From: Clostridium polyendosporum
GTDB lineage: Bacteria; Bacillota; Clostridia; Clostridiales; Clostridiaceae
Direction of reading: 5' to 3'
Length of the DNA stretch: 64,000 nt
Assembly (NCBI RefSeq): GCF_018332455.1
Contig: NZ_BOPZ01000003.1
Location: 62,001-126,000, forward strand
In this document: piece by piece, positions 26,978-38,814 of the stretch
Numbering within the stretch: the first letter of the stretch is position 1
Layout of the letters: the number at the start of each line of letters is the position of its first letter
Translations under genes and position numbers: made by a program
Notes under the pieces: generated by a model
What the model was told of the DNA's origin: nothing
What the model saw: only the letters and a program-made list of their open reading frames with translations
Database searches by the model: none

Positions 26978-27843
26978 TTTGTCTTCCTCCTATTTAATAT
27001 TTCTTCTAAAGTTTTCGTATAAAATTCATATCTATAAATATTAATCTTTCCATCTTCAACCGCCTGCTTTACTGCACAGTTTGGTTCCTTATAGTGATTA
27101 CAGCCAGTAAATTTGCAAAGATTATTGTACTCCTCAAATTCAGGAAAACTAAATTTCAAATCGTCTTTCTCAATAAAATCAATTTCTAGAGTTGAAAATC
27201 CTGGTGTATCAACTAAGAAACCTTCTTTTACCTCTATCAATTCACTGTGTCTAGTAGTATGTTTTCCTCTTCCTATTTTTTCACTTACTTCTCCAGTTTG
27301 CATACGTTCTTCTATTCCTGACAAATAATTTAATAATGTTGATTTACCAGCACCAGAAGGTCCACATAATACTGTTACATTGTTTGTCAATCTTTCTTTT
27401 AACTGCTCTACTCCTATTCCCTGTTTTGCTCTTATAAACAAAACCTCATATCCTATATCATTAATTTTCTTTCTAATTTGCTCTTTTTCTTCTTCAGTAC
27501 ACAGATCAACTTTATTTAAACATACTATTGCCTTAATATTATTGTGCTCACAAAGAACTAAGAATCTATTAAGCAAATCATAATTTACATCTGGATTCTT
27601 TATTGCAAAAACCACAAAAGCTTGTGTTACATTTGCTACTGTAGGTCTTATAAGTTCAGAAGTTCTATCTAGTATTTTTTCAATAACTCCCTTATCTTTT
27701 TCTATTTTTATTTCTACTTTATCTCCTACCATAGGTTTTAACTCATTGTGTCTAAATTTTCCCCTTGCTTTACATTCTACTATTCCAGAATCTGTCTTGA
27801 TATAGTAAAATCCGCCTATGCCTTTTATGATTATTCCTTTCAT
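26971..27843 (-). CDS. rsgA: Ribosome small-subunit GTPase RsgA
   Basis: Checks 30S maturation. The 290-residue protein has an N-terminal OB fold, the circularly permuted GTPase order G4 (CLNKVDL) before G1 ([13 protein letters not shown]) and G3 (DTPGFSTLE), and a zinc-binding tail ([14 protein letters not shown]). Followed by rpe and thiN; preceded by prkC-stp-rlmN as in Bacillus. Confidence 0.97.
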   Translation of the reverse strand: MKGIIIKGIGGFYYIKTDSGIVECKARGKFRHNELKPMVGDKVEIKIEKDKGVIEKILDRTSELIRPTVANVTQAFVVFAIKNPDVNYDLLNRFLVLCEHNNIKAIVCLNKVDLCTEEEKEQIRKKINDIGYEVLFIRAKQGIGVEQLKERLTNNVTVLCGPSGAGKSTLLNYLSGIEERMQTGEVSEKIGRGKHTTRHSELIEVKEGFLVDTPGFSTLEIDFIEKDDLKFSFPEFEEYNNLCKFTGCNHYKEPNCAVKQAVEDGKINIYRYEFYTKTLEEILNRRKTKW

Positions 27844-28002
27844 AATACCTCCAGATCACTTAATATTTATAAGGATACCTACATTTAATTTTTATTAGAC
27901 CACAACATTAATCTTGTTTTTAATGTTTTATCTGAAGTTATAAATTTAATTACAACCTTATCAAACTATACCCCTATATATTTATAATGATCAATTTATT
28001 AG

Positions 28003-28043
28003 AAAAAATTCATAAGGTGCCAGTAACTACTGACACCTTATGA
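28003..28043 (-). terminator. Terminator after prkC
   Basis: CATAAGGTGTCAGTA pairs with TACTGGCACCTTATG, followed by AATTTTTTC on minus. It separates the rsmB-rlmN-stp-prkC group from rsgA. Confidence 0.85.
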
Positions 28044-28064
28044 AATTATGGCTGCTTAACAGAT

Positions 28065-30140
28065 TTATTTAAGAGTTACTTGAATTGTCCCGCCTTCAGC
28101 TACCTTATCAGTACTAACCTTGTAGACTCTAGCGCTATTGTCACTATTTTGACCACTATAGCTTATTTTTATTCCTCTTGAATTGGCCCAAGCAACTGCC
28201 TCTTCGCTAGTTTTTCCCATTAATTCTCCAGTATTATAAGTCTTCTTTTCTGGTTCTTTTTCTGGTTCTTTTTCTGGTTCTTTTTCTGGTTCTTTTTCTG
28301 GTTCTTTGTAAGTATAGTAGTATACAGTAACAGCTGTACCTTGTTTTACTTCAAAGCCCGAATCTGGATTTTGTTTGTAAATTTTGCCACTGACATTCTT
28401 TTTACTATCATCTGAAGTTACTGTTTCTACCTGTTTCATATCAAGCTTTAATTCATCTAAAAGTGTCTTAGCCTCATCTAAGGATTTCCCTGCTAAATCT
28501 GGTATCTTAGCAGTCACTATCTCTGGTCCTTTACTTACTACTACATTAATTTTTGTATTTTTTTTCACTTCAACATTAGCATCAGGATCTTGTGATATTA
28601 TTGTATCTTTTTCCACAGTACTACTATATTCATAATTTACATTACCTAAATCAAGTCCAACAGATGTCAATGTATTACGTGCTGCTTTTAAACCCATACC
28701 CCTAATACTTGGAGTTTCTATTTTTTCTTCGCCCAGACTAACCACAACTCTTATTTGATCTTTTGGTTTTGCTTTTTGATCTGGAGAAGGTGACATTCTC
28801 AATATAATTCCTTCAGGTTGATTACTATTCTCTGTACTAGCTTCAACATAAATAAGTCCAGCATTTTCAATAATAGTCTTAGCTTCATCTTTACTTTTAC
28901 CAACAACATTAGGTATAGTAATTAATTCCTCTGACGCCTTCGTCTTAAGATTTCCTGATTGATTTTTAATCCAGAAAGATGCAGATACTGCACCAAATGC
29001 TAGTACCAATACTGCTAATAGTGAAAAAATTACACTTCTCTTTATCTTTATTGGTATCTTACCTATGTGTATCCTCTTTATTGGTGTAGTTCTCTTACTT
29101 TTATTTATTAGCTTTTCATTCTTCTCTTTATTCTTATGCTTATCCTTATCTTGGTTATAATCTTGATTATAATCTTTATTATTTTCATCAGCTTCACTAT
29201 AATCATCTTCGCTATAATCATCTAATACCTTTTGATCATTAGAACTATCTACTATTACTGGAGCCATAATTATTGTATGATCTTCTTCTAAATCACTTTG
29301 CTGTGATGCTATTATTGCATTTGGATTTTCTTTTATTCTTTCAAGATCACTAATAATTTCTTTAGCTGATTGATACCTCTTAACCTGCTCCTTTTCCATA
29401 GCCTTCATAATAAGATTATTAAGACTATCAGGAATCTTTGTATTAAGATTTTTAGGAGGTGTCAATTCTTCCTGTATATGCTTTAATGCTATAGCTACAG
29501 GACTATCTCCATTAAATGGTACTCTACCTGTTACCATTTCATAAAGTACTACCCCTAACGAATACAAGTCTGTTCTACAATCTGTATATACGCCTTTAGC
29601 CTGTTCTGGTGAAAAATAATGAGCTGACCCCATAACACTGTTAGTATAAGCAAGCGTAGAAGAATCTGTTGATTTAGCTATACCAAAATCAGTTACCTTA
29701 ACAATCCCTTCTTCTGTAACAAGAATATTCTGAGGTTTAATATCTCTATGAATAATATTGTTTCTATGAGCACAATCTAAGGCATTAGCTACTTTTAATC
29801 CAACATTAATGGCAGTTTCATAAGATAGCTTTCCTTGTTCTTTTATTATTTCCTTAAGATTTTTTCCCCTTACATACTCCATAACAATATAGTGAATACT
29901 ATCTTGTGTTCCTACATCGAGAATATTAACAATATTTGCATTGTTTAAATTTGCTATGGCGGTTGCTTCCCTTTTAAACTTTTCAACAATTTCTTCATTA
30001 CTATTAAAGGTTTCTTTTAGTATTTTTACTGCAACAAATCTCTTTAATTTATTGCATCTAGCTTTATATACGAAAGACATACCGCCTTCGCCAATCCTTT
30101 CAACCACTTCATATCTTTCCCCAAGTATTATGCCAACCAT
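28065..30140 (-). CDS. prkC: PASTA-domain Ser/Thr protein kinase PrkC
   Basis: Membrane Ser/Thr kinase that senses peptidoglycan fragments and lipid II; it controls wall metabolism and germination in relatives. The 691 residues comprise a kinase domain (GEGGMSFVYKA near 17, HRDIKPQNILV near 131, DFGIAKS near 152), an acidic Asn/Asp/Lys linker, one membrane helix near 375 (VIFSLLAVLVLAFGAVSAS), three clear extracellular PASTA repeats, then an EPEK repeat stalk and a fourth, degenerate PASTA. The phosphatase gene stp ends 2 nt upstream. Confidence 0.97.
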   Translation of the reverse strand: MVGIILGERYEVVERIGEGGMSFVYKARCNKLKRFVAVKILKETFNSNEEIVEKFKREATAIANLNNANIVNILDVGTQDSIHYIVMEYVRGKNLKEIIKEQGKLSYETAINVGLKVANALDCAHRNNIIHRDIKPQNILVTEEGIVKVTDFGIAKSTDSSTLAYTNSVMGSAHYFSPEQAKGVYTDCRTDLYSLGVVLYEMVTGRVPFNGDSPVAIALKHIQEELTPPKNLNTKIPDSLNNLIMKAMEKEQVKRYQSAKEIISDLERIKENPNAIIASQQSDLEEDHTIIMAPVIVDSSNDQKVLDDYSEDDYSEADENNKDYNQDYNQDKDKHKNKEKNEKLINKSKRTTPIKRIHIGKIPIKIKRSVIFSLLAVLVLAFGAVSASFWIKNQSGNLKTKASEELITIPNVVGKSKDEAKTIIENAGLIYVEASTENSNQPEGIILRMSPSPDQKAKPKDQIRVVVSLGEEKIETPSIRGMGLKAARNTLTSVGLDLGNVNYEYSSTVEKDTIISQDPDANVEVKKNTKINVVVSKGPEIVTAKIPDLAGKSLDEAKTLLDELKLDMKQVETVTSDDSKKNVSGKIYKQNPDSGFEVKQGTAVTVYYYTYKEPEKEPEKEPEKEPEKEPEKKTYNTGELMGKTSEEAVAWANSRGIKISYSGQNSDNSARVYKVSTDKVAEGGTIQVTLK
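28247..28308 (-). repeat. 12-bp tandem repeat inside prkC
   Basis: Five near-identical 12-bp units (plus strand GGTTCTTTTTCT) encode EPEK repeats between the third and fourth PASTA domains. The unit length is a multiple of three, so slippage would change stalk length without frameshift. Confidence 0.85.
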
Positions 30141-30142
30141 AG

Positions 30143-30862
30143 TTATATCTCTCCTCCAAAAATCATTACTGTTATGTTGTCTTTTCCCCCTCTGCCATTC
30201 GCCAAATCAACTAAAACACTACAGGCCTCTTCAAAACTTGATTTTGATAAAACTATATCTCTAATTTCTTCTTTGGAAACCTCATTAGTTAAACCATCCG
30301 AACAAATCACGTAAATATTATAAGTTCCTTTTTCTATGTTATATATATCAGCCTCAACATTAACACCTGTTCCAACAGCTCTGGTAATAACATTTTTTCT
30401 TGGATGATTTAATGCTTCATCTTCACTGATAGACCCACAGTCTAATAATTCTTGTACTAAAGAGTGATCCTTTGTAATCTTAATTATCTCTTTATCCTGC
30501 AATCCAAAACAACAACTATCTCCAATATGTGCAATTTGTGTTATATTATTGGTTATTAAACATGCTGTTAAGGTTGTTCCCATGCCATTTAATCCTTCGT
30601 TACCTAAAGAGTATTTAAATAAATCAAAGTTAGTTTCCTTAATTGCATTAGCTAGAAGACATGTCTCCTCTATTATACCATAATTTTTTCTAACATATGT
30701 AATTACACCCTCAACTGCCAATCTACTAGCAACTTCTCCTGCATTATGCCCACCCATTCCATCTGCAACAATATATAGACAAAAATCATCGCAAGTAACA
30801 TAACCAGCATAGTCTTCATTTATTTGTCTTCGATTACCTATGTCAGTTTTTATGCCTATCAT
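30143..30862 (-). CDS. stp: PP2C-type Ser/Thr phosphatase Stp/PrpC
   Basis: Dephosphorylates PrkC and its substrates. The 239-residue protein has TDIGNRRQINEDYAG, YIVADGMGGHNAGE, GMGTTLTACLI, AHIGDSCCFGL and ICSDGLTNEV, with the metal-binding aspartates in place. The ATG after GAGGGGG is preferred over an in-frame start five codons upstream. Two nucleotides separate it from prkC. Confidence 0.96.
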   Translation of the reverse strand: MIGIKTDIGNRRQINEDYAGYVTCDDFCLYIVADGMGGHNAGEVASRLAVEGVITYVRKNYGIIEETCLLANAIKETNFDLFKYSLGNEGLNGMGTTLTACLITNNITQIAHIGDSCCFGLQDKEIIKITKDHSLVQELLDCGSISEDEALNHPRKNVITRAVGTGVNVEADIYNIEKGTYNIYVICSDGLTNEVSKEEIRDIVLSKSSFEEACSVLVDLANGRGGKDNITVMIFGGEI

Positions 30863-30873
30863 AAAATTCCCCC

Positions 30874-31911
30874 TCATTTACTTTGGGACTTGATATAATT
30901 TCTCCTTAATTGACCACACGCTGCATTTATATCTGATCCCATCTCTCTTCTTACTGTAACTTCAACACCATAATTTTTCAATATATTTGCAAAATCTTCA
31001 ATAGTCTTTTTAGATGATTTTTTAAAATTATTTTCTTTAACTTCGTTAACAGGTATTAAATTAACATGACAAAGTAACCCTTTAAGTAATTGGCTAAGAG
31101 CCTTTGCATCTTCTTTAGAATCATTAATATCCTTAACAAGAGAATACTCAAAAGTAACTCTTCTGTTTGTTTTTTCTATATAATATCTACAGGCATCTAG
31201 AATCTCTTTAATCATATATTTATTTGCAATCGGCATTATTTCCCTTCTTTTTTCATCACTAAAAGCATGTAGGGATATTGCTAAAGTTATTTGCATTCCC
31301 TTATCAGCAAGTTCATAAATCTTTGGAACAATACCACAAGTCGATAAAGTTATATGTCTTTGGCCAATATTCAATCCATAGTCGGCATTTACAAGTAAGA
31401 GAAATTTCATTACATTGTCAAAGTTATCAAATGGTTCTCCACTTCCCATTAAAACAACATTAGAAATTCTATCTTCTAATATTTTTTGTCCAATCATTAT
31501 TTGAGATAAAATTTCTCCTGCAGTAAGATTTCTAACCATACCTTCTAAAGTTGAAGCACAAAATCTACATCCCATTCTACATCCAACCTGCGTAGAAATA
31601 CAAATTGAATTTCCATGCTTATACCTCATTAATACTGCTTCAATTACATTACCATCCTTAAGGCCTAGTAATATTTTTTGTGTATCATCTTTCTCAGATT
31701 TGCTTACCTCAACAACTTCTGGAATACCTATATAGAAATTATTATTGAGCTTTGAGATTAAGCTTTTTGAAAGATTAGTCATATCTTCAAAACTCCAAAT
31801 CTCTTTTTTATAAATCCATTCCATAACTTGCTTAGCTCTAAAGGCCCCTTCACCATTATCTTTCATCCATTGTTGCAATTCAGTTAAACTAAAATCAAGT
31901 ATGTTCTTCAT
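30874..31911 (-). CDS. rlmN: Dual-specificity 23S rRNA/tRNA methyltransferase RlmN
   Basis: Radical SAM enzyme making m2A2503 in 23S rRNA and m2A37 in tRNAs. The 345-residue protein has [10 protein letters not shown] (CX3CX2C) near residue 107, [22 protein letters not shown] and the catalytic C-terminal cysteine in AACGQLR. The ATG after TAGGTG (MKNILDF) is used. Lies between rsmB and stp in one unit. Confidence 0.97.
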   Translation of the reverse strand: MKNILDFSLTELQQWMKDNGEGAFRAKQVMEWIYKKEIWSFEDMTNLSKSLISKLNNNFYIGIPEVVEVSKSEKDDTQKILLGLKDGNVIEAVLMRYKHGNSICISTQVGCRMGCRFCASTLEGMVRNLTAGEILSQIMIGQKILEDRISNVVLMGSGEPFDNFDNVMKFLLLVNADYGLNIGQRHITLSTCGIVPKIYELADKGMQITLAISLHAFSDEKRREIMPIANKYMIKEILDACRYYIEKTNRRVTFEYSLVKDINDSKEDAKALSQLLKGLLCHVNLIPVNEVKENNFKKSSKKTIEDFANILKNYGVEVTVRREMGSDINAACGQLRRNYIKSQSK

Positions 31912-31915
31912 TTTT

Positions 31916-33241
31916 TCACCTACCACGTTTCATTAGTTTAGCTATATAGAATCCATCCATTCTGCTATTTGGTATTATAGTTAATGAACCATCATTATTA
32001 TATATAAGATTATCAGCTTTTCCCACAAACAACTTCTCAATAACAGCATCTTTATGCTTACTCAAAAACCATTGAATATTTTCTTCATTTTCTTTCTTAT
32101 TTAGAGTACAAGTAGAATAAAGCATTATTCCATTAGGCTTTACATAATTCCAACCATTCTCCATAATTTTTCTTTGTATATCTATAATATCTTTTAAGTC
32201 TTTAGGAGACTTAGTCCACTTAATCTCTGGTTTTTTCCTAATTATGCCCAGGCCAGAACATGGAACATCTATTAATACTCTATCTGCACAACTAACATAC
32301 GCACTATTTAGTTTTGTAGCATCCATAATTTGTGCTTCAATATTAGTAAGTCCAAGTCTCTTACAATTTTCTTTAATAAGTTCTAGCTTATGGTCATATA
32401 CATCAAAAGCTAAGATTCCGCCATGGTTATTCATAAGTTCACCAATATGCGTTGTTTTACCTCCCGGAGCACTGCATAAATCTAAAACTTTTAAATCATC
32501 CTCAAGATCCATTGATGGAGCCACGAGCATAGCACTTTCATCCTGTACAGTAATACATCCCTCTTTGAAGAGAGGATTAACCTCTATATTTCTTCCTTTA
32601 ATAATATTAATAGCTTCAGGACATATAAAACCCTCTTCTACCTCATACCCCTGAATCTTTAATTGTTCAAATACATCATCATAATCTTTCTTTAATTGAT
32701 TTACTCTTACTGTTACATCTGGTGTAGAATTTAAACCTAAAAGTATCTTCTTTGCTACTTCTTCTCCGTATTGTCTGATAAATAATTCTACCATCCATTC
32801 TTCCATTGAATATTCAAAAGCTAATCTTTTTATATTCGACGTTCCTTTATTAAAGTCCTTATCTTTGTTTCTTAAATAATTTCTTAATACTCCATTTACA
32901 AATTTAGAAGATTGTAAAGATACTCTTTTAGCTAAATTAACCGCCTCATTAACTATAGCATAATCTGGGATTTTATCTAAGAATCTAATTTGGTAAATAG
33001 CACTTCTTAAAACATTAATAAGCTTTTTATCAATTTTATTGATATCTTTAACAAAGCTTGAAATTATAAAATCAATTGTTTTTTTATACTTAACAGTTCC
33101 ATAAATCACTTCAGTTACTAATGCCTTATCCTTATCATTAAGATTACTCTCATTAAGACGCTTATTCAATTCAATATTTGAATAAGCACCATGAAAAAGA
33201 ACACTATCAAGTATATCAACTATAACTTTTCTGCTGTTCAT
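31916..33241 (-). CDS. rsmB: 16S rRNA (cytosine-967-C5)-methyltransferase RsmB
   Basis: Methylates C967 of 16S rRNA. The 441-residue protein has the NusB-like RNA-binding N-domain ([20 protein letters not shown]) and the catalytic domain with [33 protein letters not shown] and [14 protein letters not shown], including both catalytic cysteines. Downstream of the zinc peptidase and fmt-def. Confidence 0.97.
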   Translation of the reverse strand: MNSRKVIVDILDSVLFHGAYSNIELNKRLNESNLNDKDKALVTEVIYGTVKYKKTIDFIISSFVKDINKIDKKLINVLRSAIYQIRFLDKIPDYAIVNEAVNLAKRVSLQSSKFVNGVLRNYLRNKDKDFNKGTSNIKRLAFEYSMEEWMVELFIRQYGEEVAKKILLGLNSTPDVTVRVNQLKKDYDDVFEQLKIQGYEVEEGFICPEAINIIKGRNIEVNPLFKEGCITVQDESAMLVAPSMDLEDDLKVLDLCSAPGGKTTHIGELMNNHGGILAFDVYDHKLELIKENCKRLGLTNIEAQIMDATKLNSAYVSCADRVLIDVPCSGLGIIRKKPEIKWTKSPKDLKDIIDIQRKIMENGWNYVKPNGIMLYSTCTLNKKENEENIQWFLSKHKDAVIEKLFVGKADNLIYNNDGSLTIIPNSRMDGFYIAKLMKRGR

Positions 33242-33258
33242 TATCTTCCCTCAAATCT

Positions 33259-33936
33259 TTAATCATTTCTGTCACTTAATATAATTAATCTAATTAGCTG
33301 TGACACCGCCATTAAGGTTGCTGCTACATAAGTCATAGCTGCAGCATCAAGAACTTTTCTTGCACCTTTTATTTCATCATTATAGAGAATGCCTCGTGAA
33401 CTTAAAATTTTTAAAGCTCTTGAAGATGCATTAAATTCTACAGGTAAAGTTATTAATTGAAAAATAACAACCCCTGAGAATAATATTATCCCAAAAGTTA
33501 CTAAAGGTTGGATTCCAAGAACAATTCCAAGTAAAAATAGAATCCACGATAATCCTGAACCTAAATTAACTACAGGCACGATAGAGTTTCTAACAATTAA
33601 AGGTATATAAGATCTTTGGTGTTGAATTGCATGACCAACCTCATGGGCTGCGACACCAATTGAAGCTACTGAGTTACTATAATATACATCCTGTGAAAGT
33701 CTTAAAACTTTATTTTTAGGATCGTAATGATCAGAAAGCGATCCTGGCACTAACTCAACTGGAATATTATAAAGTCCAGCATTATCTAGAAGCATCCGTG
33801 CTACCTGAGATCCTGTTAAACCGTTATTACTTCTAACTTGTGAATACTTTTTAAAGGTTGAAGAAACCTTCATTTGTGCATATATAGAAATCAATAAAGC
33901 TGGTAGAATTAAAATATATGTTGGATCGAAAAACAT
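33259..33936 (-). CDS. YugP-family zinc membrane metallopeptidase
   Basis: The 225-residue membrane protein has the zinc site AAHEVGHAIQHQ near residue 98 and a downstream Glu/Asn segment (LPVEFNASSRALKIL) typical of peptidase_U49/YugP proteins. Three or four membrane helices flank it. Substrate unknown; conserved in clostridia between fmt and rsmB. Confidence 0.9.
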   Translation of the reverse strand: MFFDPTYILILPALLISIYAQMKVSSTFKKYSQVRSNNGLTGSQVARMLLDNAGLYNIPVELVPGSLSDHYDPKNKVLRLSQDVYYSNSVASIGVAAHEVGHAIQHQRSYIPLIVRNSIVPVVNLGSGLSWILFLLGIVLGIQPLVTFGIILFSGVVIFQLITLPVEFNASSRALKILSSRGILYNDEIKGARKVLDAAAMTYVAATLMAVSQLIRLIILSDRND

Positions 33937-33947
33937 AAAATCATCTC

Positions 33948-34880
33948 CTATCTTCCTAAGACTGTTCCTTCTTCTATGGTGTTACCGTTGATGTACTGTT
34001 CTACCCTTAAAGGCTTACCATTTGGAAACTGAATCTTTTCTATTAATAACACCTTATCTTCAGTTGCAACTTCAATACCATTTTTAGAAACATTAAGAAT
34101 TGTTCCAGGTTCTTTATTGCACTGTTTTTCTATTACTTTAGTTTTGTATAGTTTCATCATCTCGTTATTGTAATAGGTATACGCTATTGGCCATGGGTTT
34201 AATCCTCTTACTAAATTATGAATATCCTTCGCACTACTTCTCCAATCTATTACGGCTATTTCTTTGTTTAACATCGAAGCATAACAAGATTCTTCATCAT
34301 TTTGTTTAATTGGATTAATTGTACCATCCACCATTCCTTTTATTGTTTTAACTAATAGCTCTCCACCTGTTATCATAAGTTTATCATGAAGTTCACCAGC
34401 AGTCATTTCCTCTGTTATTTCAAATTCATTTTTTAACAACATATCGCCAGTATCTAGTCCTACATCCATAAGCATCGTAGTATTACCAGACTTCTTTTCT
34501 CCTTTAATTATACTCCAATTAATAGGTGCAGCCCCTCTATACTTTGGAAGTAATGATGCATGTAGATTTATACAACCATACTTTGGTATATCCAACACTT
34601 CCTTAGATAGTATCTGTCCAAAAGCTACAACTATTATGAAATCTGGTTCCATTTGCCTTAGTTCCTCTATAGTTTCAGGCTCATTCTTAAGCCTTACTGG
34701 CTGATATACAGGTATATTATATTCAACAGCCACCTCTTTAACTGGAGATATAGCTAGTTTTTTACCTCTTCCCTTCGGTCTGTCAGGTTGAGTAAATACT
34801 GCTTTTACTTCATATTCCTCTATTAGTCTTTTTAGTGATGGAACTGAAAAGTCTGGAGTTCCCATAAATACAATTTTCAT
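33948..34880 (-). CDS. fmt: Methionyl-tRNA formyltransferase
   Basis: Formylates initiator Met-tRNA using 10-formyl-THF. The 310-residue protein shows [19 protein letters not shown], the active-site stretch [18 protein letters not shown] and LDTGDMLL. Immediately downstream of def, with which it forms the standard initiation pair. Confidence 0.98.
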   Translation of the reverse strand: MKIVFMGTPDFSVPSLKRLIEEYEVKAVFTQPDRPKGRGKKLAISPVKEVAVEYNIPVYQPVRLKNEPETIEELRQMEPDFIIVVAFGQILSKEVLDIPKYGCINLHASLLPKYRGAAPINWSIIKGEKKSGNTTMLMDVGLDTGDMLLKNEFEITEEMTAGELHDKLMITGGELLVKTIKGMVDGTINPIKQNDEESCYASMLNKEIAVIDWRSSAKDIHNLVRGLNPWPIAYTYYNNEMMKLYKTKVIEKQCNKEPGTILNVSKNGIEVATEDKVLLIEKIQFPNGKPLRVEQYINGNTIEEGTVLGR

Positions 34881-34891
34881 TACTATACCTC

Positions 34892-35341
34892 CTACTGCTT
34901 CTTAACATGGTCTACAAATAATATTCCATCAAGGTGATCATTTTCATGGCATATAGCTCTTGCCAAAAGATCTTCTGCTTCTAGAATAAACTCTATTCCT
35001 TTTTCATCTAACGCCTTAACTTTTACCTTTTCTGGTCTTTCTACTTCGCCCTGTTCTCCTGGTACACTTAAGCATCCTTCTACATCTATTTTACTTCCAC
35101 TCTTCTCTAAAATTTCAGGATTTATAAATACCTTCGGACCATTTCCATCGTAAATATCAATTACAAATATTCTCTTTAATATCCCTACTTGAGGAGCTGC
35201 AAGGCCCACACCATCTGCATCATACATTGTTTCAATCATATCTTTAATAAGAGTTAATACTCTTTCATTTATTTCATCAACATTTCTGCTTTTCTTTCTT
35301 AATAAATCTTCACCAATTTTTCTTATATTTCTTTTTGCCAT
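34892..35341 (-). CDS. def: Peptide deformylase
   Basis: Removes the formyl group from nascent proteins. The 149-residue enzyme has all three metal motifs: [18 protein letters not shown] and CHENDHLDG. It lies between priA and fmt with gaps of 11 nt on each side. Confidence 0.98.
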   Translation of the reverse strand: MAKRNIRKIGEDLLRKKSRNVDEINERVLTLIKDMIETMYDADGVGLAAPQVGILKRIFVIDIYDGNGPKVFINPEILEKSGSKIDVEGCLSVPGEQGEVERPEKVKVKALDEKGIEFILEAEDLLARAICHENDHLDGILFVDHVKKQ

Positions 35342-35352
35342 AAAAACTCCTC

Positions 35353-37554
35353 CTAAGTCAAAGTATTTGGATTTATATCCATACTTACTCTTACTACATT
35401 ATAAACATCTTTTAATTGATCATAAACTATTTCTTTAATATTGTTAGCAATATTGTAATCAAATTCACCCTTGATTATAATCTGCCACCTAAACATTTCA
35501 TTAATCTTTTGAATAATAGAAGGACACGGTCCTAAAACATCAATGTGATTTTCATTCATTAATCTTTCTTTTACTTTATCTCCAAGAATCGTTGAAAATT
35601 TAATTAATAAATCTTGCTTTTGTGAGCTTAAGTTTATTATCATAATCTTAGAGAAAGGAGGGTAATTCATTATTTTTCTAATATTTAACTCTTCCTTGAA
35701 AAAGCCATCATAATCATAAATTGACGAATACCTTAAACTATAATGTTCAGGTGAATAGGTTTGAACTATAACCTCACCTTCCTTATTGCCTCGTCCTGCT
35801 CTTCCAGCCACCTGGGTAACTATCTGGAATGTTCTTTCAGCGGATCTGAAATCAGGTAAATTTAAAGAAATATCTGCTGTTATCACTCCTACTAGAGTAA
35901 CATTAGGAAAATCAAGACCTTTCGAAATCATCTGAGTTCCTACCAATATGTCTGCCTCACCATTTTTAAATTTATTATAAATTTCTTCATGAGAATTTTT
36001 CTTTCTAGTAGTATCTACATCCATTCTAAGTATCCTTGCCTTGGGAAAAGACTGCTTTAATGCAACTTCAACCTTTTCTGTACCAGCGCCAAAATATTTT
36101 ACATATTTACTTCCACATTTTGGACATAAATTAACCTGTTTTTTTGCAGACCCACAATAATGACAAACAAGATACCCGTTAGTGTGATATGTCATTGAAA
36201 TGTCACAATGTTCACACTTAAATACATAACCACACTTTCTACAGGACACGAAGGTTGAGTATCCTCTTCTATTTAAAAAAATTATAACCTGTTCTCTTCT
36301 ATCAAGCCTTTCTTGAATTTCCTTATGAAGCTTTCCGCTAAATATTGATTTATTATTTTCTTTAAGCTCTTCTCTCATATCAATAATATTCATTTTAGGA
36401 AGTACAGCATTATCAACTCTTGAATTTAATGACACAAGTTTAATTTCATCTTTTAAAGCTCTATAGTAGCTTTCTATACTTGGTGTTGCAGAACCATATA
36501 CTACTTTACAGCCAGTAAGCCTTGATTTTAACTCAGCAATTTCTCTTGTATGATATTTAGGATTCTGATCAGACTTGTATGTACTTTCATGTTCCTCATC
36601 TATGATAATCAAACCAAGATTATGAAAAGGTAAAAAAATTGCTGAACGTACCCCAATTACAAGTTTAACCTCTCCATGCTTTATTCTATACCATTCATCA
36701 AATCTTTCTCCATCAGATAACTTACTATGAAAAATGGCTACATTCTTACCAAATCTCCCTTTAAACCTTTCTATCATCTGCGGTGTAAGTGAAATTTCTG
36801 GCACTAAAACTAGAGAAGTTTTATTTTCTCTAAGCATTTCATTAACAAGATTCATATAAACCTCTGTTTTACCACTGCCAGTAACCCCTTTGAGTAAAAA
36901 TTGTGTTGCTGTTGATGTTAGTATTGTATCAACAGCATTTTGCTGTTCAGTATTTAAAATCTTTTTAGAGTATTCAACATATTCTTTTTGATTAGATCTA
37001 TCAATTTTTTGTTCTTCAAGCTTTAGAAAGCCATTATCCAAAAGCTTATTTAAGGAATATAAAGAAACATTGAACTTTTCATTCAGTTCACTTTTAGTAT
37101 ATATTCCATCATTTTCTTTTACAATATTAATTACATTAATAAAATTAGATTTATTAAAGTTTTTATCAAGTTCTTTTGAAAAAGCAACTAAGCTTTTAGT
37201 TTTTATCTTGATTCCCTTCATTATTCCAGTAGGTATAAGAACTCTAATAGCTTCTATATATTTGCATAAGTATCTTTCTCTCATAAATTCTATGATAGTT
37301 AAATCTTCTTTGGTTAGAATAGGAGTCTCTTCACAGAGAGTTTTTACCGCCTTAAGTTTTGATATATCTCCCTGAAAAAAATTACTAAGAGTTATTACAA
37401 ACCCTTCGATAAGCTTATTTCCCTTACCAAATGGCACCTTTACTCTATGACCAATTTTCACCCTATTACTTATGCCTTCATCAACTAAATATGTAAAAGG
37501 CCTATCTACCTGGACTGAATCATTATTAACTATAATTCCTGCAAAAATATTCAC
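35353..37554 (-). CDS. priA: Primosomal helicase PriA
   Basis: Restarts collapsed replication forks. The 733-residue protein has the N-terminal DNA-binding domain ([11 protein letters not shown]), helicase motifs [26 protein letters not shown] and [10 protein letters not shown], and eight zinc-binding cysteines ([27 protein letters not shown]). The start is set at the GTG after GGGTGGG (MNIFAGIIV), aligning with other PriA N-termini; a GTG three codons upstream overlaps that site. Confidence 0.96.
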   Translation of the reverse strand: MNIFAGIIVNNDSVQVDRPFTYLVDEGISNRVKIGHRVKVPFGKGNKLIEGFVITLSNFFQGDISKLKAVKTLCEETPILTKEDLTIIEFMRERYLCKYIEAIRVLIPTGIMKGIKIKTKSLVAFSKELDKNFNKSNFINVINIVKENDGIYTKSELNEKFNVSLYSLNKLLDNGFLKLEEQKIDRSNQKEYVEYSKKILNTEQQNAVDTILTSTATQFLLKGVTGSGKTEVYMNLVNEMLRENKTSLVLVPEISLTPQMIERFKGRFGKNVAIFHSKLSDGERFDEWYRIKHGEVKLVIGVRSAIFLPFHNLGLIIIDEEHESTYKSDQNPKYHTREIAELKSRLTGCKVVYGSATPSIESYYRALKDEIKLVSLNSRVDNAVLPKMNIIDMREELKENNKSIFSGKLHKEIQERLDRREQVIIFLNRRGYSTFVSCRKCGYVFKCEHCDISMTYHTNGYLVCHYCGSAKKQVNLCPKCGSKYVKYFGAGTEKVEVALKQSFPKARILRMDVDTTRKKNSHEEIYNKFKNGEADILVGTQMISKGLDFPNVTLVGVITADISLNLPDFRSAERTFQIVTQVAGRAGRGNKEGEVIVQTYSPEHYSLRYSSIYDYDGFFKEELNIRKIMNYPPFSKIMIINLSSQKQDLLIKFSTILGDKVKERLMNENHIDVLGPCPSIIQKINEMFRWQIIIKGEFDYNIANNIKEIVYDQLKDVYNVVRVSMDINPNTLT

Positions 37555-37613
37555 ATATCCCACCCTTTATAAAATCAGTAGAATTTATATAAGATTATAT
37601 AAATTCTTATAAA

Positions 37614-37642
37614 GTAAAAAAGCGCACTTAGCGCCTTTTTAT
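37614..37642 (-). terminator. Terminator overlapping the coaBC stop codon
   Basis: AAAAGGCGC, loop containing the TAA stop, GTGCGCTTTTTT. It insulates coaBC from priA although both are in the same block. Confidence 0.75.
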
Positions 37643-38812
37643 AATATCAAATAAATTCTTTGCTACTTCTCTTTTACTCATCTTATCTAGAAATGAGGTT
37701 TCTCCACATCTACTTATAATAGTTACCTTATTATCCTCTGTACCAAATCCAGTATCACTAGAAGTAATATCATTTGCTACAATATAATCAAGATTTTTTC
37801 TATCAAGCTTAGACTGAGCATTTTCTAAAACATCATTACTTTCTGCTGCAAAACCTACTAAAATTTGATTTTTCTTTCTCTCACCTAATAATTTTAAGAT
37901 GTCATTATCTCTAGTGAATTCAACCAAAAGATTTTCGGAACTTTTCTTAATTTTTTTACTGCTGTAGTTTTGAGGCTTATAATCAGCAACTGCAGCAGAT
38001 TTAATAACTATATCTATAAAGTCAAAGTGCTCAAGTACTGCATTTAGCATTTCTTCATTTGTTTTTACCCTTACAACTTTCATACCAAAAGGATCTGGTA
38101 AAGATGTAGGGCCAGAAATTAATACTACCTCAGCCCCTCTATCCCTTGCTTCCTCTGCAATAGCATACCCCATTTTTCCAGAAGATCTATTTGTAATATA
38201 TCTTACAGGATCGATTGGTGCTATTGTAGGACCTGCGGTTACAAGGACTTTCTTTCCAATTAAGTCTTTTTTCTCATTCAACATAGAAAGTACAATTTCT
38301 GAAATCAATTTCGTATCTGCTAACTTTCCTTTGCCCTCATCCCCACAAGCAAGCCTTCCACTGGCTGGTTCAATAAACTTGTAACCATATTCCTGTAACT
38401 TTTTAATATTTTCCTGTACCATCAGATTTTCATACATATTTGTATTCATGGCAGGAGCAAAAACTACTGGTGCTTTCGTTGCCATAATTGTAGTGGAGAG
38501 CATATCATCTGCTATCCCATTAGCAACCTTACCAATTATATTTGCAGTTGCAGGAACCACAAGAAATAGGTCTGCTCTTTTAGCTAAAGAAATATGCTGA
38601 ATTTCCCAAGCTTTAGGCTCATCAAACATGTCTGTAATGACCATGTTTTGACTTAAAGATTGAAATGATAAAGGTGTAACAAATTCAGTTGCAGATTTAG
38701 TCATTATAACCCTTACTTCAATATCATTTTTTCTTAAGGTACTAATAACATCCAGTGCCTTATAAACAGCTATGCCACCGGTTACTCCTACAACAACACA
38801 CTTTTTATCCAT
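37628..38812 (-). CDS. coaBC: Bifunctional phosphopantothenoylcysteine decarboxylase/synthetase CoaBC
   Basis: Two consecutive CoA-synthesis steps. The 394-residue fusion has the FMN-dependent CoaC domain (VGVTGGIAVYKALDV, LVVPATANIIGKVANGIADD, VFAPAMNTNMYEN) and the CTP-dependent CoaB domain (VLVTAGPTIAPIDPVRYITN, SAAVADYKP, GFAAES). Together with coaD in this window, three of the CoA-pathway activities are present. It begins 2 nt after rpoZ. Confidence 0.97.
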   Translation of the reverse strand: MDKKCVVVGVTGGIAVYKALDVISTLRKNDIEVRVIMTKSATEFVTPLSFQSLSQNMVITDMFDEPKAWEIQHISLAKRADLFLVVPATANIIGKVANGIADDMLSTTIMATKAPVVFAPAMNTNMYENLMVQENIKKLQEYGYKFIEPASGRLACGDEGKGKLADTKLISEIVLSMLNEKKDLIGKKVLVTAGPTIAPIDPVRYITNRSSGKMGYAIAEEARDRGAEVVLISGPTSLPDPFGMKVVRVKTNEEMLNAVLEHFDFIDIVIKSAAVADYKPQNYSSKKIKKSSENLLVEFTRDNDILKLLGERKKNQILVGFAAESNDVLENAQSKLDRKNLDYIVANDITSSDTGFGTEDNKVTIISRCGETSFLDKMSKREVAKNLFDIIKRR

Positions 38813-38814
38813 TT

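Noticed and set aside
28247-28308. CRISPR-like short repeat array
   Set aside because: Units are contiguous 12-mers without spacers and encode protein; no CRISPR array or cas gene is in the window.
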